DNA from: Siphonodentalium dalli
Taxonomy: Eukaryota > Mollusca > Scaphopoda > Gadilida > Siphonodentaliidae
Length of the DNA: 64,000 nucleotides
NCBI GenBank assembly: GCA_032622095.1
Contig: CP136061.1
Location: forward strand, 41,667,797 to 41,731,796
Direction: 5' to 3'
The notes under the pieces were generated by a model, which ran no database searches, was not told the origin of the DNA, and was given only the letters and a program-made list of their open reading frames with translations. Made by a program: the position numbers and the translations under genes. This document shows positions 1-10,212 of the stretch, piece by piece (position 1 is the stretch's first letter; every line of letters starts with the position of its first letter).

Positions 1-67
1 GCATCGTCATAATCTTGAAAAAATCCCATGATAGAACACGGATAATGTTTAGTATTGATCAAGAGTA

Positions 68-514
68 TTAACCCTTTCAGTGTCAGTTCCGATTTTTGTA
101 TCAACCCATATACCCTCTGCCAATGCATATGGTCGACTCGCATATATAAGAGAATGCATTGGCCTAACAATTTTTCATCATTTGTTATTATTTTTAACAA
201 TTTTTTACAATTTTAATAATTTTTTCTTATATTCTTTAACAGACTTATTTTGTAGGTTTAGTGCCAGGGAATCTTACGTTATTCATGGGCATCAAAATTA
301 TTACTATGAATACTTGGTGGTAGTTTTGAGTTATAACATGCCCCTAAGGTTTTATCCAGTTTGTTTTTAAATTCGCTATAGCATGCTTAAGCATACCCAA
401 ACTAAATTCAACCCAAAAAATTCAACCAAAAAAAACATTTTTATTTTTTTAGGGCCGATTTTACAGACCGTAAATTAGGGCCGATGAGATCGGCCCTGGC
501 ACTGAAGGGGTTAA
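68..514. mobile_element. TTAA-flanked MITE with hairpin remnant
   Basis: The two ends form an inverted repeat. The left end reads TTAACCCTTTCAGTGTCAG (68-86) and the reverse complement of the right end reads TTAACCCCTTCAGTGCCAG (496-514), 17 of 19 matching, with weaker similarity for a few more bases inward. TTAA at both outer edges fits a piggyBac-like target site. Inside, 118-163 is a hairpin module that has lost most of its left arm, followed by AT-rich filler. No coding potential is seen, so it is non-autonomous. Confidence 0.7.
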
Positions 515-848
515 TAGGTTTATACCAATTCCTCTGTTGTCTTTCATTGATAAGCTCCACAGCAGTCCAAATAATAAGGTATTTATGATGATGTTCTTTT
601 ATTTGGGTTTCATTGACTTTGACTGTGCCGCCGATGTTGTTTAAATGTATTGTCTCAACACAACAATATCAGAAATGTTAACTAGCTTATTATAAAAACA
701 CACAAAACATAGTGTTATGAATGTCTACCCTGATTATACCGATACTCCATCAATCTCCACCAGTTGAAAACATAGAAACATACTTGTTCATGTCCTGATG
801 GGGAACTATGTAACATTGAACAAACAACGCATGGAATATATTTATGTG
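515..848. other. no recognisable feature
   Basis: AT-rich sequence between two TTAA elements. No ORF, repeat or motif that I can support. Confidence 0.5.
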
Positions 849-1023
849 TTAACCCTTTCATAACGGGAGTTGTACTGGATTACAAGGTCAATGTAAATAT
901 TGTTAGGCCAATATATTATCTTATATATGCGAGGATCCCTATGGGAGACTCGCATATATAAGAAAATGGATTGGCACAGGGTTTCCGTAAGATTCCAGGA
1001 AGCTCCAGTCATGGAAGGGTTAA
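849..1023. mobile_element. short TTAA-flanked MITE with hairpin
   Basis: The left end TTAACCCTTTCATAACGGGAG and the reverse complement of the right end TTAACCCTTCCATGACTGGAG form an imperfect 21-bp TIR, with TTAA at 849-852 and 1020-1023. The centre (about 906-975) is a degraded copy of the hairpin module found in the elements at 9169, 15830, 18179, 19129 and 34299. Only 175 bp long, it is nearly all TIR plus hairpin. Confidence 0.7.
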
Positions 1024-1414
1024 CCCGTAAATGTATTCCCTGTGTTGTTTGTTCATTATTACACAATTCACCGTCACAACATCAAAACGTTTCTATTCAC
1101 AGTTGGGGATGTCCCAGCCAGGGATGTGGCTAGAGGGTCTCCGTTTGGGGGGGGGTGTCCACCTTGGGAAATTCCAACTGCACCCCCCTTGAGTCGGAAT
1201 CACACCAACACAACTTTTTGCATAATTCCATTTGCACACCCCCCCCCCCCCCTTGTACCCTCATGCTCAGGCCTAATTTCCTATATATATTCATAGGCCA
1301 TATGTTCCCAGTATGAGAAAATTAAGATATTTTAACCTGAAAATTCCCCCCAAAAAACAACTAGTGGTCTAATTCCAGACAAATGCACACAGCTACCGAC
1401 AACAGACCAGGAAA

Positions 1415-1446
1415 CACCGGGCCGACCATGGTTGTTCGGCCCGGTG
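1415..1446. repeat. GC-rich hairpin, unit 1 of the hAT interior
   Basis: CACCGGGCCGA pairs with TCGGCCCGGTG around a CCATGGTTGT loop, giving an 11-bp perfect stem. It stands out in AT-rich surroundings and recurs 262 bp downstream. Confidence 0.75.
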
Positions 1447-1674
1447 TGAGAAAACTTTGAAAACTATACAAGAAAATCGCAAATCCTAGCATCTAGATTG
1501 GCCTCAACTGAAGCTTTCCTAGTGTTGGAAATTTCAAACCTCATGCTCCCCCTCCGGTTGGGAAATTCTTCAACTGATGACCATTTATGTCTACAAGTTT
1601 GACCAAATGTAGTAAAATATTGTTTTGTTAAACTAATTAGCATTTTTGTATTGGCCATGTGGATGGGGCAATGA

Positions 1675-1707
1675 CACACCGGGCCGACCATGGTTCGGCC
1701 CGGTGTG
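1675..1707. repeat. GC-rich hairpin, unit 2 of the hAT interior
   Basis: CACACCGGGCCGA pairs with TCGGCCCGGTGTG around a CCATGGT loop, a 13-bp perfect stem. It is the counterpart of the 1415-1446 hairpin in the next tandem unit. Confidence 0.75.
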
Positions 1708-2230
1708 CGAAAATTTTGAAATCTGAACAAGAAAAGCGCAAAATCTTAACATCTAGACTAGCCTCAAGCCTTCCTACTGTTGGAAATTTCAAACCCTACA
1801 CCCCCACTTAGGTTGGAAAATTTCCAACTGATGACAATTCCAATGACAATGTTGACCAATTGTATGACAATATTGTTTTCTTAAATTAACTAGAAGTTTT
1901 TGACTGGCCACGGGGGAGGGACCAGGACACAAGCTTTCCAAGTGTTGGTAATTTCCAACCTGTCACCCCCCTAAGGTTGGAAAATTTCCAACTGATGACC
2001 ATTTCTGTCAAAATGTTTGAACAAAAATAGGAACATATGCAAATATTGGTCGAAAAACAATAAATTCACCCCAATAAATTGTTTTATACTCAAACTACAA
2101 GAACATTTTCAACCTATTGTTGGTGTGAAATTTCGTTGTGGCCGGTATGAAGTTTCCAACTATTGAAAATATAGCTCTCTGCTGGGGGTGAGACACCCCC
2201 ACCCCCCCCCCCCCTCTGGCCACATCCCTG

Positions 2231-2603
2231 GTCCCAGCTCTACAATGCCTGAGCACAACATAGTTGACGTATGATTATAATATAAGCTTCGTGGCATCAG
2301 TAATATATACAATGTAAGACGGTATGATTGTCAGGAAGTACATACTGATGTGCTGTGAATGAAATAAGAAACATCAATATGAGACATGGGAGTTTCTATG
2401 AGAGCACTTGTTGACTGTCATCGATTACCAACATTGTCAGAATCTTACAATTATTGACTTTTCGCTCACACTCTCCACCATAAAACCGTAGTATGACAGC
2501 CTTAATATAACTTTGCTTCCTGGATAAAAATCCTATTCTCCTAAAATTCTAATTGGAATTTGGAATGAATGAGCACTCGCAATATTCTGACAGTACACAT
2601 TTC
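2231..2603. other. no recognisable feature
   Basis: After the hAT target duplication the sequence is AT-rich with no gene or repeat that I can support, up to the retrotransposon fragment. Confidence 0.4.
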
Positions 2604-2720
2604 AGAAAAAGTACTGAGGGTTTTCTTTATCTCCGAACGCAAACCAGCTACATTGTATGTTTGCAAGAAACACATTTTACTTCGGACTTAGAAGTTTCTC
2701 TTCAGGTGCACTCTAAATGG
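2604..2720 (+). pseudogene. LINE endonuclease fragment
   Basis: About 39 codons read RKSTEGFLYLR then IVCLQETHFTSDLE and end near HSKW. This matches the conserved second block of the apurinic-like endonuclease of non-LTR retrotransposon ORF2 (typically L-x-x-Q-x-x-D-I-I-x-L-Q-E-T-H), where the Glu of QETH is a metal-binding catalytic residue. No first block (N-x-x-G-L) and no reverse transcriptase are seen nearby. The frame runs straight into the minisatellite starting about 2706, so this is a truncated remnant. Clade (L1/Tx1-like) is a guess. Confidence 0.55.
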
Positions 2721-3231
2721 AGCCCGCGGCACTCGCTTAGGGTGAATGTTAAAGGGACATGCGGCACTCGCAGGCGGGGGTGGGGTGGGTGTTAAAGTGT
2801 CACGAGGCACTCGCGGTGGGTGAAAGTTAAAAGGACTCAAAACAATGTTCCAAATTAAAAAAAAATTTAAAATATAAAATAAAATTAAAAAACGTTTTAA
2901 AACTTTTTCAAAAATTTCAAAAAATTTCTAAAATTAAATTGAGGACTAAAATTTTCAAGACTGGTTAAAAAAACCACTTAAACTTCAAATGTTCCTAGCA
3001 TTAAACAAAAGAAAACAATTTTAATTTTAAAATCTTCAAATTTTTCACGACATCATACAATTTTAAACCTTCAAATTTTTCGAATTCTATAACATTTTTT
3101 AATCCTGATTTCGTATGTTTGTTTTAAACTTCGGGACCGGGCTCTTATTGTACCTTTTATCAATACTGATCGTATTATACTCACTCTCCAACTATGAAGA
3201 TATAACAAAGACAACAATAACATGTGATGAT

Positions 3232-3574
3232 TTATATTGATATTCGATCATCATCGGAATCTTGATTCTTTAAACTTATTTCGAGGAGTTTCTTGAATTT
3301 GCTCATTGCTTCCTCCGCAGCCCATTTATAATTGTATCCGAGTTTGGTCAGCTGGACCATTTTTTTCATGATAGTATTATGTACGGGGGATGTTTTCAAT
3401 CGACGCTGGTATTCTATCAATCGTCTGCAATTTTTGAGAAAGATCAAAATCTCTATCGATGCATTCTCGTTGAGCTATTTCTTCAGCATCTTCTTCCGGA
3501 ATGCTCTCTTCCATTAGTTGATCAACCTTATCTGACCACACTTCCACTTCTTATGCATCTTTGCTGACGCGTTT
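3232..3574 (-). pseudogene. decayed ORF of unknown function inside the fold-back
   Basis: Two overlapping minus-strand open segments read as coding-like, charged sequence. An upstream part (about 3574 to 3370) is acidic and includes EESIPEEDAEEIAQRE. A downstream part (3232-3447) includes KKMVQLTKLGYNYKWAAEE and ends at a stop after DSDDDRISI. They lie in different frames, so the gene is broken or spliced. An acidic open segment on the other strand (4039-4185, LDSDEDEQGTLLDSEDD) lies beside the inverted arm. I do not recognise the protein. An origin in the transposon itself is an inference from position. Confidence 0.35.
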
Positions 3575-4483
3575 CATAAGACATGCATTATCGCGAATTA
3601 TAGGAAGAACGATCGCGCTTGTATGAACGAAAAAATGGAGATAATATGGTGTTGTGTTGTATTCACTCGCCGCCATAAGCGTGCATACGTTTAGTTTTAT
3701 TTTAGAGTTATTGTTCTTAGCTGACCCACGAAAACCGTTGATACCAAGTTGATAGTGTTACTTTTCGACGTGAACAACAATAACTGTCTGTGCTGAACTG
3801 TGGGCGTATACCCGGGTAATCAAGACAGAGCTGTATGCCAGACCAATTGGATGTTTGGCTCCAATGACAGTTCAATTGGTGGGTTTTAAGTTAGATAATA
3901 TTCTCAGCATCTGGTAATCAGTCAAGAATCAATTCCGCGCATGCGCCTCGTCGATTCTTTTACCAATTACACTCCGCTTCGAATATTATCCATTACATAA
4001 AAATAGTAAACACTGTTTTATGTCAGGAACACCGTTGAAGAACGATATATTCTAACGAAGATGTTGCGTATGAACTAGAAACAGTTCTAGATTCGGACGA
4101 AGATGAACAGGGAACGTTATTAGATTCGGAAGATGATAGCGTCGTCGGTAGTAGCGCGGTAATCGGCTGTAAGAAAGTCTGTTGAAACGCGTCAGCAAAG
4201 ACGCAAGCATTGGAAGTGTGGTCAGATAAGGTTGGTAAAATTGGTAAATTTTATCTTAATTCGTGAAAATCTGAAGATTAAACATTTTAATTGCTTCGTA
4301 TTTTTTTAATGCTAGAAAAATTAGAAATTTAAATTGTTTTTTTTTATTAATCTTGAATTTTTTTTTCATTTTGAAAAAATTTGAAAGTTTGGAATTTGTT
4401 TTTTTTTTATTGAAAAAAAAAGTGTTTAAAGTTAGGATTTTATTTTTATTTTGGAAATTTTTAATTTAAATATTTTGTTCTGT

Positions 4484-4800
4484 GTCCTTTTAACTTTCAC
4501 CTTTCACCTTGTTCTGTGTCCTTTTAACTTTAGCGAGCGCCTCGTGTCTCTTTAATACTCACTATCCGCGAGTGCCGCATGTCCCTTTAACATTCAAACA
4601 CCGAGAGTGCCTAGTGTCCATTTAACATTCACACACTGAGTGCATTGTGCCTCTTTAACAGTCACTCACCGCTAGTGCATTATGTCTCTTTAACATTCAC
4701 AAACTGAGTGTCACTTGTGTATTTAACATTAACATAGCGAGCGTGCCTCTTGTCCCTTTATCATTCACACATTCTGGGTGCATTGTGTTTCTCTAACATA
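4484..4800. repeat. degenerate minisatellite, about 40-bp unit
   Basis: Repeated TGTCCCTTTAACATTCAC blocks are separated by variable CACCGCGAGTGC-like segments, about seven units. The same repeat in reverse orientation sits at 2706-2835, where it forms the opposite arm of the fold-back. Confidence 0.65.
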
Positions 4801-5232
4801 ATATAAGGTAATCCACCTATTAGGAACATAATTCTGGGCGAAGGTTCCCCATTGTTCATCGATGTCATCACGTAATATACATAACATGACAGTAGATAAC
4901 GTAACGTACACCATTCGTGTGGAGTGCTTAGAATGCGTCCAGCAGTCGGGTCAAAAATAATAATTTCGGGCATGTAACACAAGAAGTAATGCTTCGCCAC
5001 ACAGTCTATGATAGTTTCATTTGGAATGATGATTAATTATTGAATGCAACGCAGAAACTGAAGTGCCCAACCTTGCGGTATAAATACTATAGTTACATTT
5101 CCGGAATTTGCAACAATCTCCGTGATAATAACATTTATACCTCGATCGCTTATCTTACTATATAAATAAAGCCATCTGTTTAAATTTGACATTTAATCAA
5201 CACCTGTTGATTAAACGTGCCTACTGTTGATT

Positions 5233-5397
5233 AAACTTCGCTGAGTGGATTAAACTTTCTCCATACAATTGAACGGAAAAGTGTTTATCCATCGCATTGT
5301 AAAGATCGTGGCATAAACTTCGCAGAGTGGATTAAACTTTCTCCGCACAATTTGAACGGAAAAGTGTTTATCCATCGCATTGTAAAGATCGTGGCAT
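5233..5397. repeat. tandem duplication, 82-83 bp unit
   Basis: Two near-identical copies (5233-5314 and 5315-5397) both start AAACTTCGC and end AAGATCGTGGCAT. A few substitutions and one indel separate them. The small minus-strand frame across them is a repeat artefact. Confidence 0.8.
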
Positions 5398-5403
5398 AAA
5401 CAA

Positions 5404-5545
5404 AATATACGCATAGTGTTTCTGAATAACAAATTTAATCCACTCGTGGGATTGGCGATTTACACCACTCGCTAAAGCTCGTGGTGTAAATCGCCAATCC
5501 GTCTCGTAGATTAAATTTGTTATTCAGAAACACTATGCGTATATT
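5404..5545. repeat. 142-bp palindrome
   Basis: The arms start AATATACGCATAGTG and end CACTATGCGTATATT and pair almost throughout, including CACCAC/GTGGTG next to the centre at about 5474. A few mismatches lie in the middle of the arms. It directly follows the 82-bp duplication. No target duplication was seen. It may be a fold-back element or a cruciform-prone site. Confidence 0.8.
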
Positions 5546-6316
5546 CTATATATCCATAACCCTATCCTTATATATACACGTATGTCGTAATGCTTATTAT
5601 ACTGCCAAGAAATACTCACATCTTCAATAAATTATCACCCCATCTCACCAGATCGAAGAGACGGTACATCCTAATACTGGGAAAATCCTAACAGAAATAA
5701 ATTCTACAGATTGCTGTCACTGCTTAATATAAGTATATTGAAAAGAGTGAGCATTTTCTTAAAATTAGCGTTTATAAAGTTACCATGATGCAAGTATTAC
5801 ATTTTATCTTACAATTTAGCTATATTTCCTCAAATACACGCGAAAACTCCTAGGCGGTTTCCGATCTTGTATCCTGGATGGCAACAGCTAGTGCACGTGC
5901 GTTTCGGCAACTGGCTTTCAAAACAAAACGTCTAAATAACCAATTAATTGTCATAAAATAATATAATCGTGTGCTACAAACATAAAATAATCAATACTTA
6001 TTTCAATAAAGTGGACAAAATGTGGAGACATGACCGAAAAAACTAAAAGATGTCATCCAAAAATGTGCTGGAATCCGAAAAGTTACGAACGTTACACATT
6101 GTTTACAGCGCGCACGAATACGGACTAATTTAACAAATTCTATTTCAGCGAAGTAGGGAATTCCCCGTAATTCAGTACGGTCTTGATCAAAAGCTACTGA
6201 GCGCATTTTTTATTCGATAAAATACAGAAGGGAAAATCAAATTAATTTTATCTTATGTTTATCTTGTGTGTTGCGCGTTTTATTGCATTTTTATGGGACG
6301 AATTGTAAGATAAATT
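5546..6316. other. no recognisable feature
   Basis: AT-rich sequence. I found no ORF with family resemblance and no repeat structure. Confidence 0.4.
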
Positions 6317-6475
6317 GGTTATCACCACCCTGTGTGTTTCCGAGATCCGTATTCAAGTCTCGCTGCCTTCTCTGGGCCGTCTATCGACTCGTCCTGCGGA
6401 CTCGTCGATAGACTGCCCAGAGAATGCAGCTCGACTTGATTACGGATCTCAGAAATACACATGGTGGGGATAACC
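6317..6475. repeat. 159-bp palindrome
   Basis: The left arm begins GGTTATCACCACC and the right arm ends GGTGGGGATAACC. The arms share the GAGATCCGTA / TACGGATCTC and GTCTATCGACTCGTC / GACTCGTCGATAGAC blocks, with an almost loop-free centre near 6396. There are several mismatches but pairing runs the full length. A hairpin-type MITE is likely. Confidence 0.8.
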
Positions 6476-6662
6476 TATATATATTATTTATAATGTAAAT
6501 ATTATATGAGTTATACCATTTGAGAAAAAAAATTCTTGAATGTATTAACATTATTTGTATTTATTATTAATATCATATAATATGATGAACTCATTTATTG
6601 ATGTACATGTATGTTATGTATTGTTTGTATATATGTATATAAGTTGTATAGCATGTTGCAAC

Positions 6663-7190
6663 TTAAAGATGGATTATCTCTTTAAATAACAAATTTTAAA
6701 TAGTTGCGTGGGTATAGAATAATAGATATGAACTGAAAACCTATGTCCAGAAAAGCTTCTATCAATTAATATTGATTTTATTTCGAATATTAAATCGGGC
6801 CCATTTATGTTACTATTTTTAGAACCGACCATTCGGATGAGACCGTATTACGATATAGAGCACTGGGCTGTTCCTATGGCTACACAACGAATGTCAAATG
6901 TCACAGATTGGTTGTTTGTATTGGTTTGTTCCACAGATATAAGCGATAATGAGTATAATTAACGTTTATTTGTGACAAAATTGCACAATATAATTTCTGG
7001 TCTCTATTAACAGTAACCACTATTGTTCGTTAGCTGAACAAACACACCGTTTTAGACCAGAAAATATTGGAAATAAAATTAATATTAATCAATAGAAGCA
7101 TTTCCGGACAGGAGTCTTCGATTCAAATCTAATATTTTATACCCCGGTAACTATATAATACATGTTTACAAAGAGATAATCCACCTTTAA
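6663..7190. mobile_element. TTAA MITE, family B copy 1 (long TIR)
   Basis: The ends read TTAAAGATGGATTATCTC and, inverted, TTAAAGGTGGATTATCTC, with TTAA at 6663-6666 and 7187-7190. Inverted similarity continues for about 130 bp and includes the GCTTCTAT block on each side. There is no transposase. Relatives lie at 22506-23007, 24906-25271 and 27085-27317, so the family is locally abundant. Confidence 0.8.
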
Positions 7191-9168
7191 ATGTTGACTT
7201 TGCTAATAAACCATTCCATTCCATGTAATCTAATGTTCATGCTGCCACCAAACCGGTATTAAGCAGACAATTTTATTTAAACTACTTCCGTCAGCACTTT
7301 GCAACTGGAATATGCTATCACACAATGCACAATATTAGTTTTCAGTATCTTGCTGTTTGAACATATCTTACCAAAATGCCACCCACGCATTATGCTAAAT
7401 ACCAGCATTTAAAGTTATTACTTCAGCATTGGCCATTCATTTTATGTTGCTACGTATAAACGCGGTTGCAGAAATGTAGTACTCTTCGCGTATATGTGAC
7501 ATTAGTGAATATAACAAAATATAATTGTCAGGTATAAACATAGTCTCTGCCACAGAGTATGTAGGACAATTTGGTTAAGTTTAGAAGTTACTGAAGATAG
7601 TACTCCTTTATTTTTGTTTTATAAATTGCGTTCATAGTATACCACAATACATTCGTGTGTTAAAAACGAAATATTCGTGTTTCATCACTTGACCGGGTGC
7701 AAATATGGCTACTATTTTAAGTCACGGACAATAGGATATACATATTTTACCCAGTGATCTATAAATAGCTCTCATACTGTTTTCTAGCAGCGAATTGTTA
7801 CGGGTTTGATGTTGTAGATATCAAAATAAATGATAATCGGTCACATCCGTGAGACTACTCTGAGTTCATTTATTCTGCTTCTATAAAATGCCATTACATC
7901 CCTATTACATCCCATTGATCTGTTTAGTTACATACATATCACACGATTCTAAATTAATAGTACAAATAAATCTGTATTATGTTTCTGTTTCTGGGCGCCC
8001 AAAAGTCCAGATTTAACCGTTGTAACTATTATCAAGTTTCCCTAATATTCTTCAATCATTATTCGCATAAATCAAGCGTTTGTTCACTAGTATAGGACTG
8101 GCTAAATTTCATTCGATTTTGTCGTTTTGGCGGCCATTTTTTGACAGATATTTTATAGATATGGTTTACGACTAAGCATTGTTTGTGTGTATCAAATTGT
8201 ATTACTAATTTTCCATTAGTTGGTGCGCCTACCACATAAATTCAGCATTGTTTTCGAAACCAACTACCATCATGAACGCTATTTTGAATAGAACATTTTG
8301 CTCAAAGTGTAATATAGATATGTGATTCAGGTCACTTTGTTGCACAAAATGAGACCAAGAAACCTTAATTACAAATTTCTCCCGGGTCTAACACTATGAA
8401 GACCAGCCTATAAGGAACTACTCATCAATGAATATTTAGTAAAGAAATGGTTAAACTTGTTATCTGAACATTTCGTTGGGAAACTACTCATCGTTGAGTA
8501 GTTAGTAGCGAAAGGGTAAACATAATCAATCCTTTATAAATAAAATAAAAACAGCACTCACCGCAGAAATCAAGAAAAATGATTAGGACACAGCAAGACA
8601 GCAACACGTCCTTACGAGCCATCGTCCTTGTTTGACTCTATCGCATAGTTATCGGCCCTGTATAACTTGCTCGCAGAGTTTTATGTAACTCTCTCGCAGA
8701 GTTGGTCTTGTTAATTGTGAGTGTCTAACTCTTATTGTATCAATAAATGTGTGGTAGTAAGGTGGGCCACAATATGTAAATTTCGTTACCGCATTAGTAT
8801 TGGTTCAACAAGGCACGAGAATGACAGTTCAGCTCATTATGATTTAAGTTATACACATAATGACTGTCAATTATAGTCCTGCTGGCTGTTGAAAGAAACA
8901 AAAGTGAATAGATGTTTGTCTATTTACATAAAATAGTAGGATTCTGTCTAAAAGTGTGTCTGTCATGTGAGTGTGTCTGAATGTCTGTTCGCGTTTGTCG
9001 CCCAGACATCTGGACCGTTTTCAACCGAATTTGGTGTGATGACTCGGGGTACCCTGGCGGATGTTATAACGGCGTTAGTTTTTTTCAATTTTGTTATATA
9101 AACAAAATTGTATTCTCAACCCTTTCTATAATAAATGCATTTTCCTATTCAGTTATAAAATTATACAT
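7191..9168. other. long stretch without a recognisable gene
   Basis: AT-rich. Only small structures are seen: a 9-bp stem hairpin AACTACTCA/TGAGTAGTT (8482-8503) within a diverged direct repeat (about 8412-8455 and 8482-8521), and the word GGCGGCCATTTT near 8130, which recurs at 31600-32500. No coding exon that I can support. Confidence 0.4.
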
Positions 9169-9316
9169 TTAACCCTTTACCAAACAAAACGGCCAAACCG
9201 GCCAAAGCTTCAACAGCCTAAAATATCTTCGGTCTGTCTCAATAGAACCATAGAAATATGGATATCATTGGAACCGGCTCCTTGACCACATTGTGATAGT
9301 TACAGTTATGCCCTGT

Positions 9317-9385
9317 GCCAATGCATTCTCTTATATATGCGAGTCGACCATATGTCGCCTCGCATATATAAGAGAATGCATTGGC
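9317..9385. repeat. 69-bp hairpin module (a)
   Basis: GCCAATGCATTCTCTTATA at one end and its exact complement at the other enclose a GTCGACC/GTCGCC-type centre. The stem is 27 bp and perfect. Each arm carries TATATAAG reading outward, a TATA-box-like word. Confidence 0.9.
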
Positions 9386-9464
9386 CTAAAAAAAATCTTT
9401 TTTTAACACTTTTTACCATTTGTTCTTACATTCTTTAACAATTTTATAATTTTTAATGTGTTAA

Positions 9465-9533
9465 GCCAATGCATTCTCTTATATATGCGAGGCGACCTAT
9501 GGTCGACTCGCATATATAAGAGAATGCATTGGC
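9465..9533. repeat. 69-bp hairpin module (b)
   Basis: Same module as 9317-9385 with the asymmetric centre reversed, so the two hairpins of the element face each other as part of an extended TIR. Confidence 0.9.
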
Positions 9534-9617
9534 ACAGGGCCCTTCTGTTGGGTAAAGGGTTAAATGGTTTGTTATTCACCTGGACACATTAGCAGGATAA
9601 CTTAGCAGGATAAATTA

Positions 9618-10212
9618 GCGGGTGTATACTAATGTAGAGTATTTCGCCCTCCGGGTGTATACTAATGTAGAGATTATACCGGGTTATTTCGCCCTCCGGG
9701 TGTATACTAATGTAGAGTTATACCGGGTTATTTCGCCCTCCGGGTGTATACTAATGTAGAGTTTATACCGGGTTATTTCGCCCTCCGGGTGTATACTAAT
9801 GTAGGGATATACCGGGTTATTTCGCCCTCCGGTGTATACTAATGTAGAGTTTATACCGGGTTATTTCGCCCTCCGGGTGTATACTAATGTAGAGTTATAC
9901 CGGGTTATTTCGCCCTCCGGGTGGATACTAATGTAGAGTTTATTTCGCCCTCCGGTGTATACTAATGTAGAGTTTATTTCGCCCTCCGGGTGTATACTAA
10001 TGTAGAGTTGTCATTACGCCCTCCGGGTGTATACTAATGTAGATTTTCTTGGTTATACCGGGTTATTTCGCCCTCCGGGTGTATACTAATGTAGAGTTTA
10101 TACCGGGTTATTTCGCCCTCCGGGTGTATACTAATGTAATGTCATTACGCCCTCCGGGTGTATACTAATGTAATGTCATTACGCCCTCCGGGTGTATACT
10201 AATGTAGAGTTT
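9618..10212. repeat. minisatellite, about 45-bp unit, about 15 copies
   Basis: Fifteen copies of GTATACTAATGTAGAG alternate with TATTTCGCCCTCCGG. Full units are about 45 bp. Short forms lack the TATACCGGG part, and others carry GTCATTACG instead. A single-unit relative with the same downstream flank (CTATGGGCGCTGG) occurs at 23098, so the array is part of a dispersed repeat. Confidence 0.85.

Larger units (their letters stand above)
1119..2230. mobile_element. non-autonomous hAT-type transposon with 8-bp TSD
   Basis: The element starts CAGGGATGTGGCTAGAGG and ends with the inverted counterpart GGCCACATCCCTG. It is flanked by a perfect 8-bp direct repeat GTCCCAGC (1111-1118 and 2231-2238). CAGGG-type ends plus an 8-bp target duplication are the hallmarks of the hAT superfamily. 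The interior has no transposase frame. It holds diverged tandem units of roughly 260 bp that contain small hairpins and the word GTTGGAAATTTC, with C and G homopolymer runs next to each TIR. The clean duplication suggests relatively recent insertion. Confidence 0.85.
2706..4800. mobile_element. 2.1-kb fold-back composite element
   Basis: The outer arms are the same minisatellite in opposite orientation: about 2706-2835 (GCACTCGC...GTTAAAGGGACA) and about 4484-4800 (TGTCCCTTTAACATTCA). Inner arms also match inverted: 3523-3574 against 4185-4234, sharing GCGTCAGCAAAGA and GGTCAGATAAGGTTG in reverse orientation. Between them lie AT-rich stretches and fragments of dead coding sequence. The right side is shorter, so the structure is asymmetric. 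Exact ends and target duplication were not resolved. Confidence 0.55.
9169..9563. mobile_element. TTAA element, family F1 copy 1, two hairpins
   Basis: The TIR is TTAACCCTTTACCAAACA against TTAACCCTTTACCCAACA inverted, with TTAA at both edges. It contains two 69-bp hairpins (9317-9385 and 9465-9533) in opposite orientation separated by an AT-rich spacer. Between the outer left TIR and hairpin 1 is about 130 bp (with GGCCAAACCGGCC and CTTCGGTCTGTCTCAATA) shared with the copies at 15830 and 19129. Non-coding, so mobilised in trans if at all. Confidence 0.85.
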
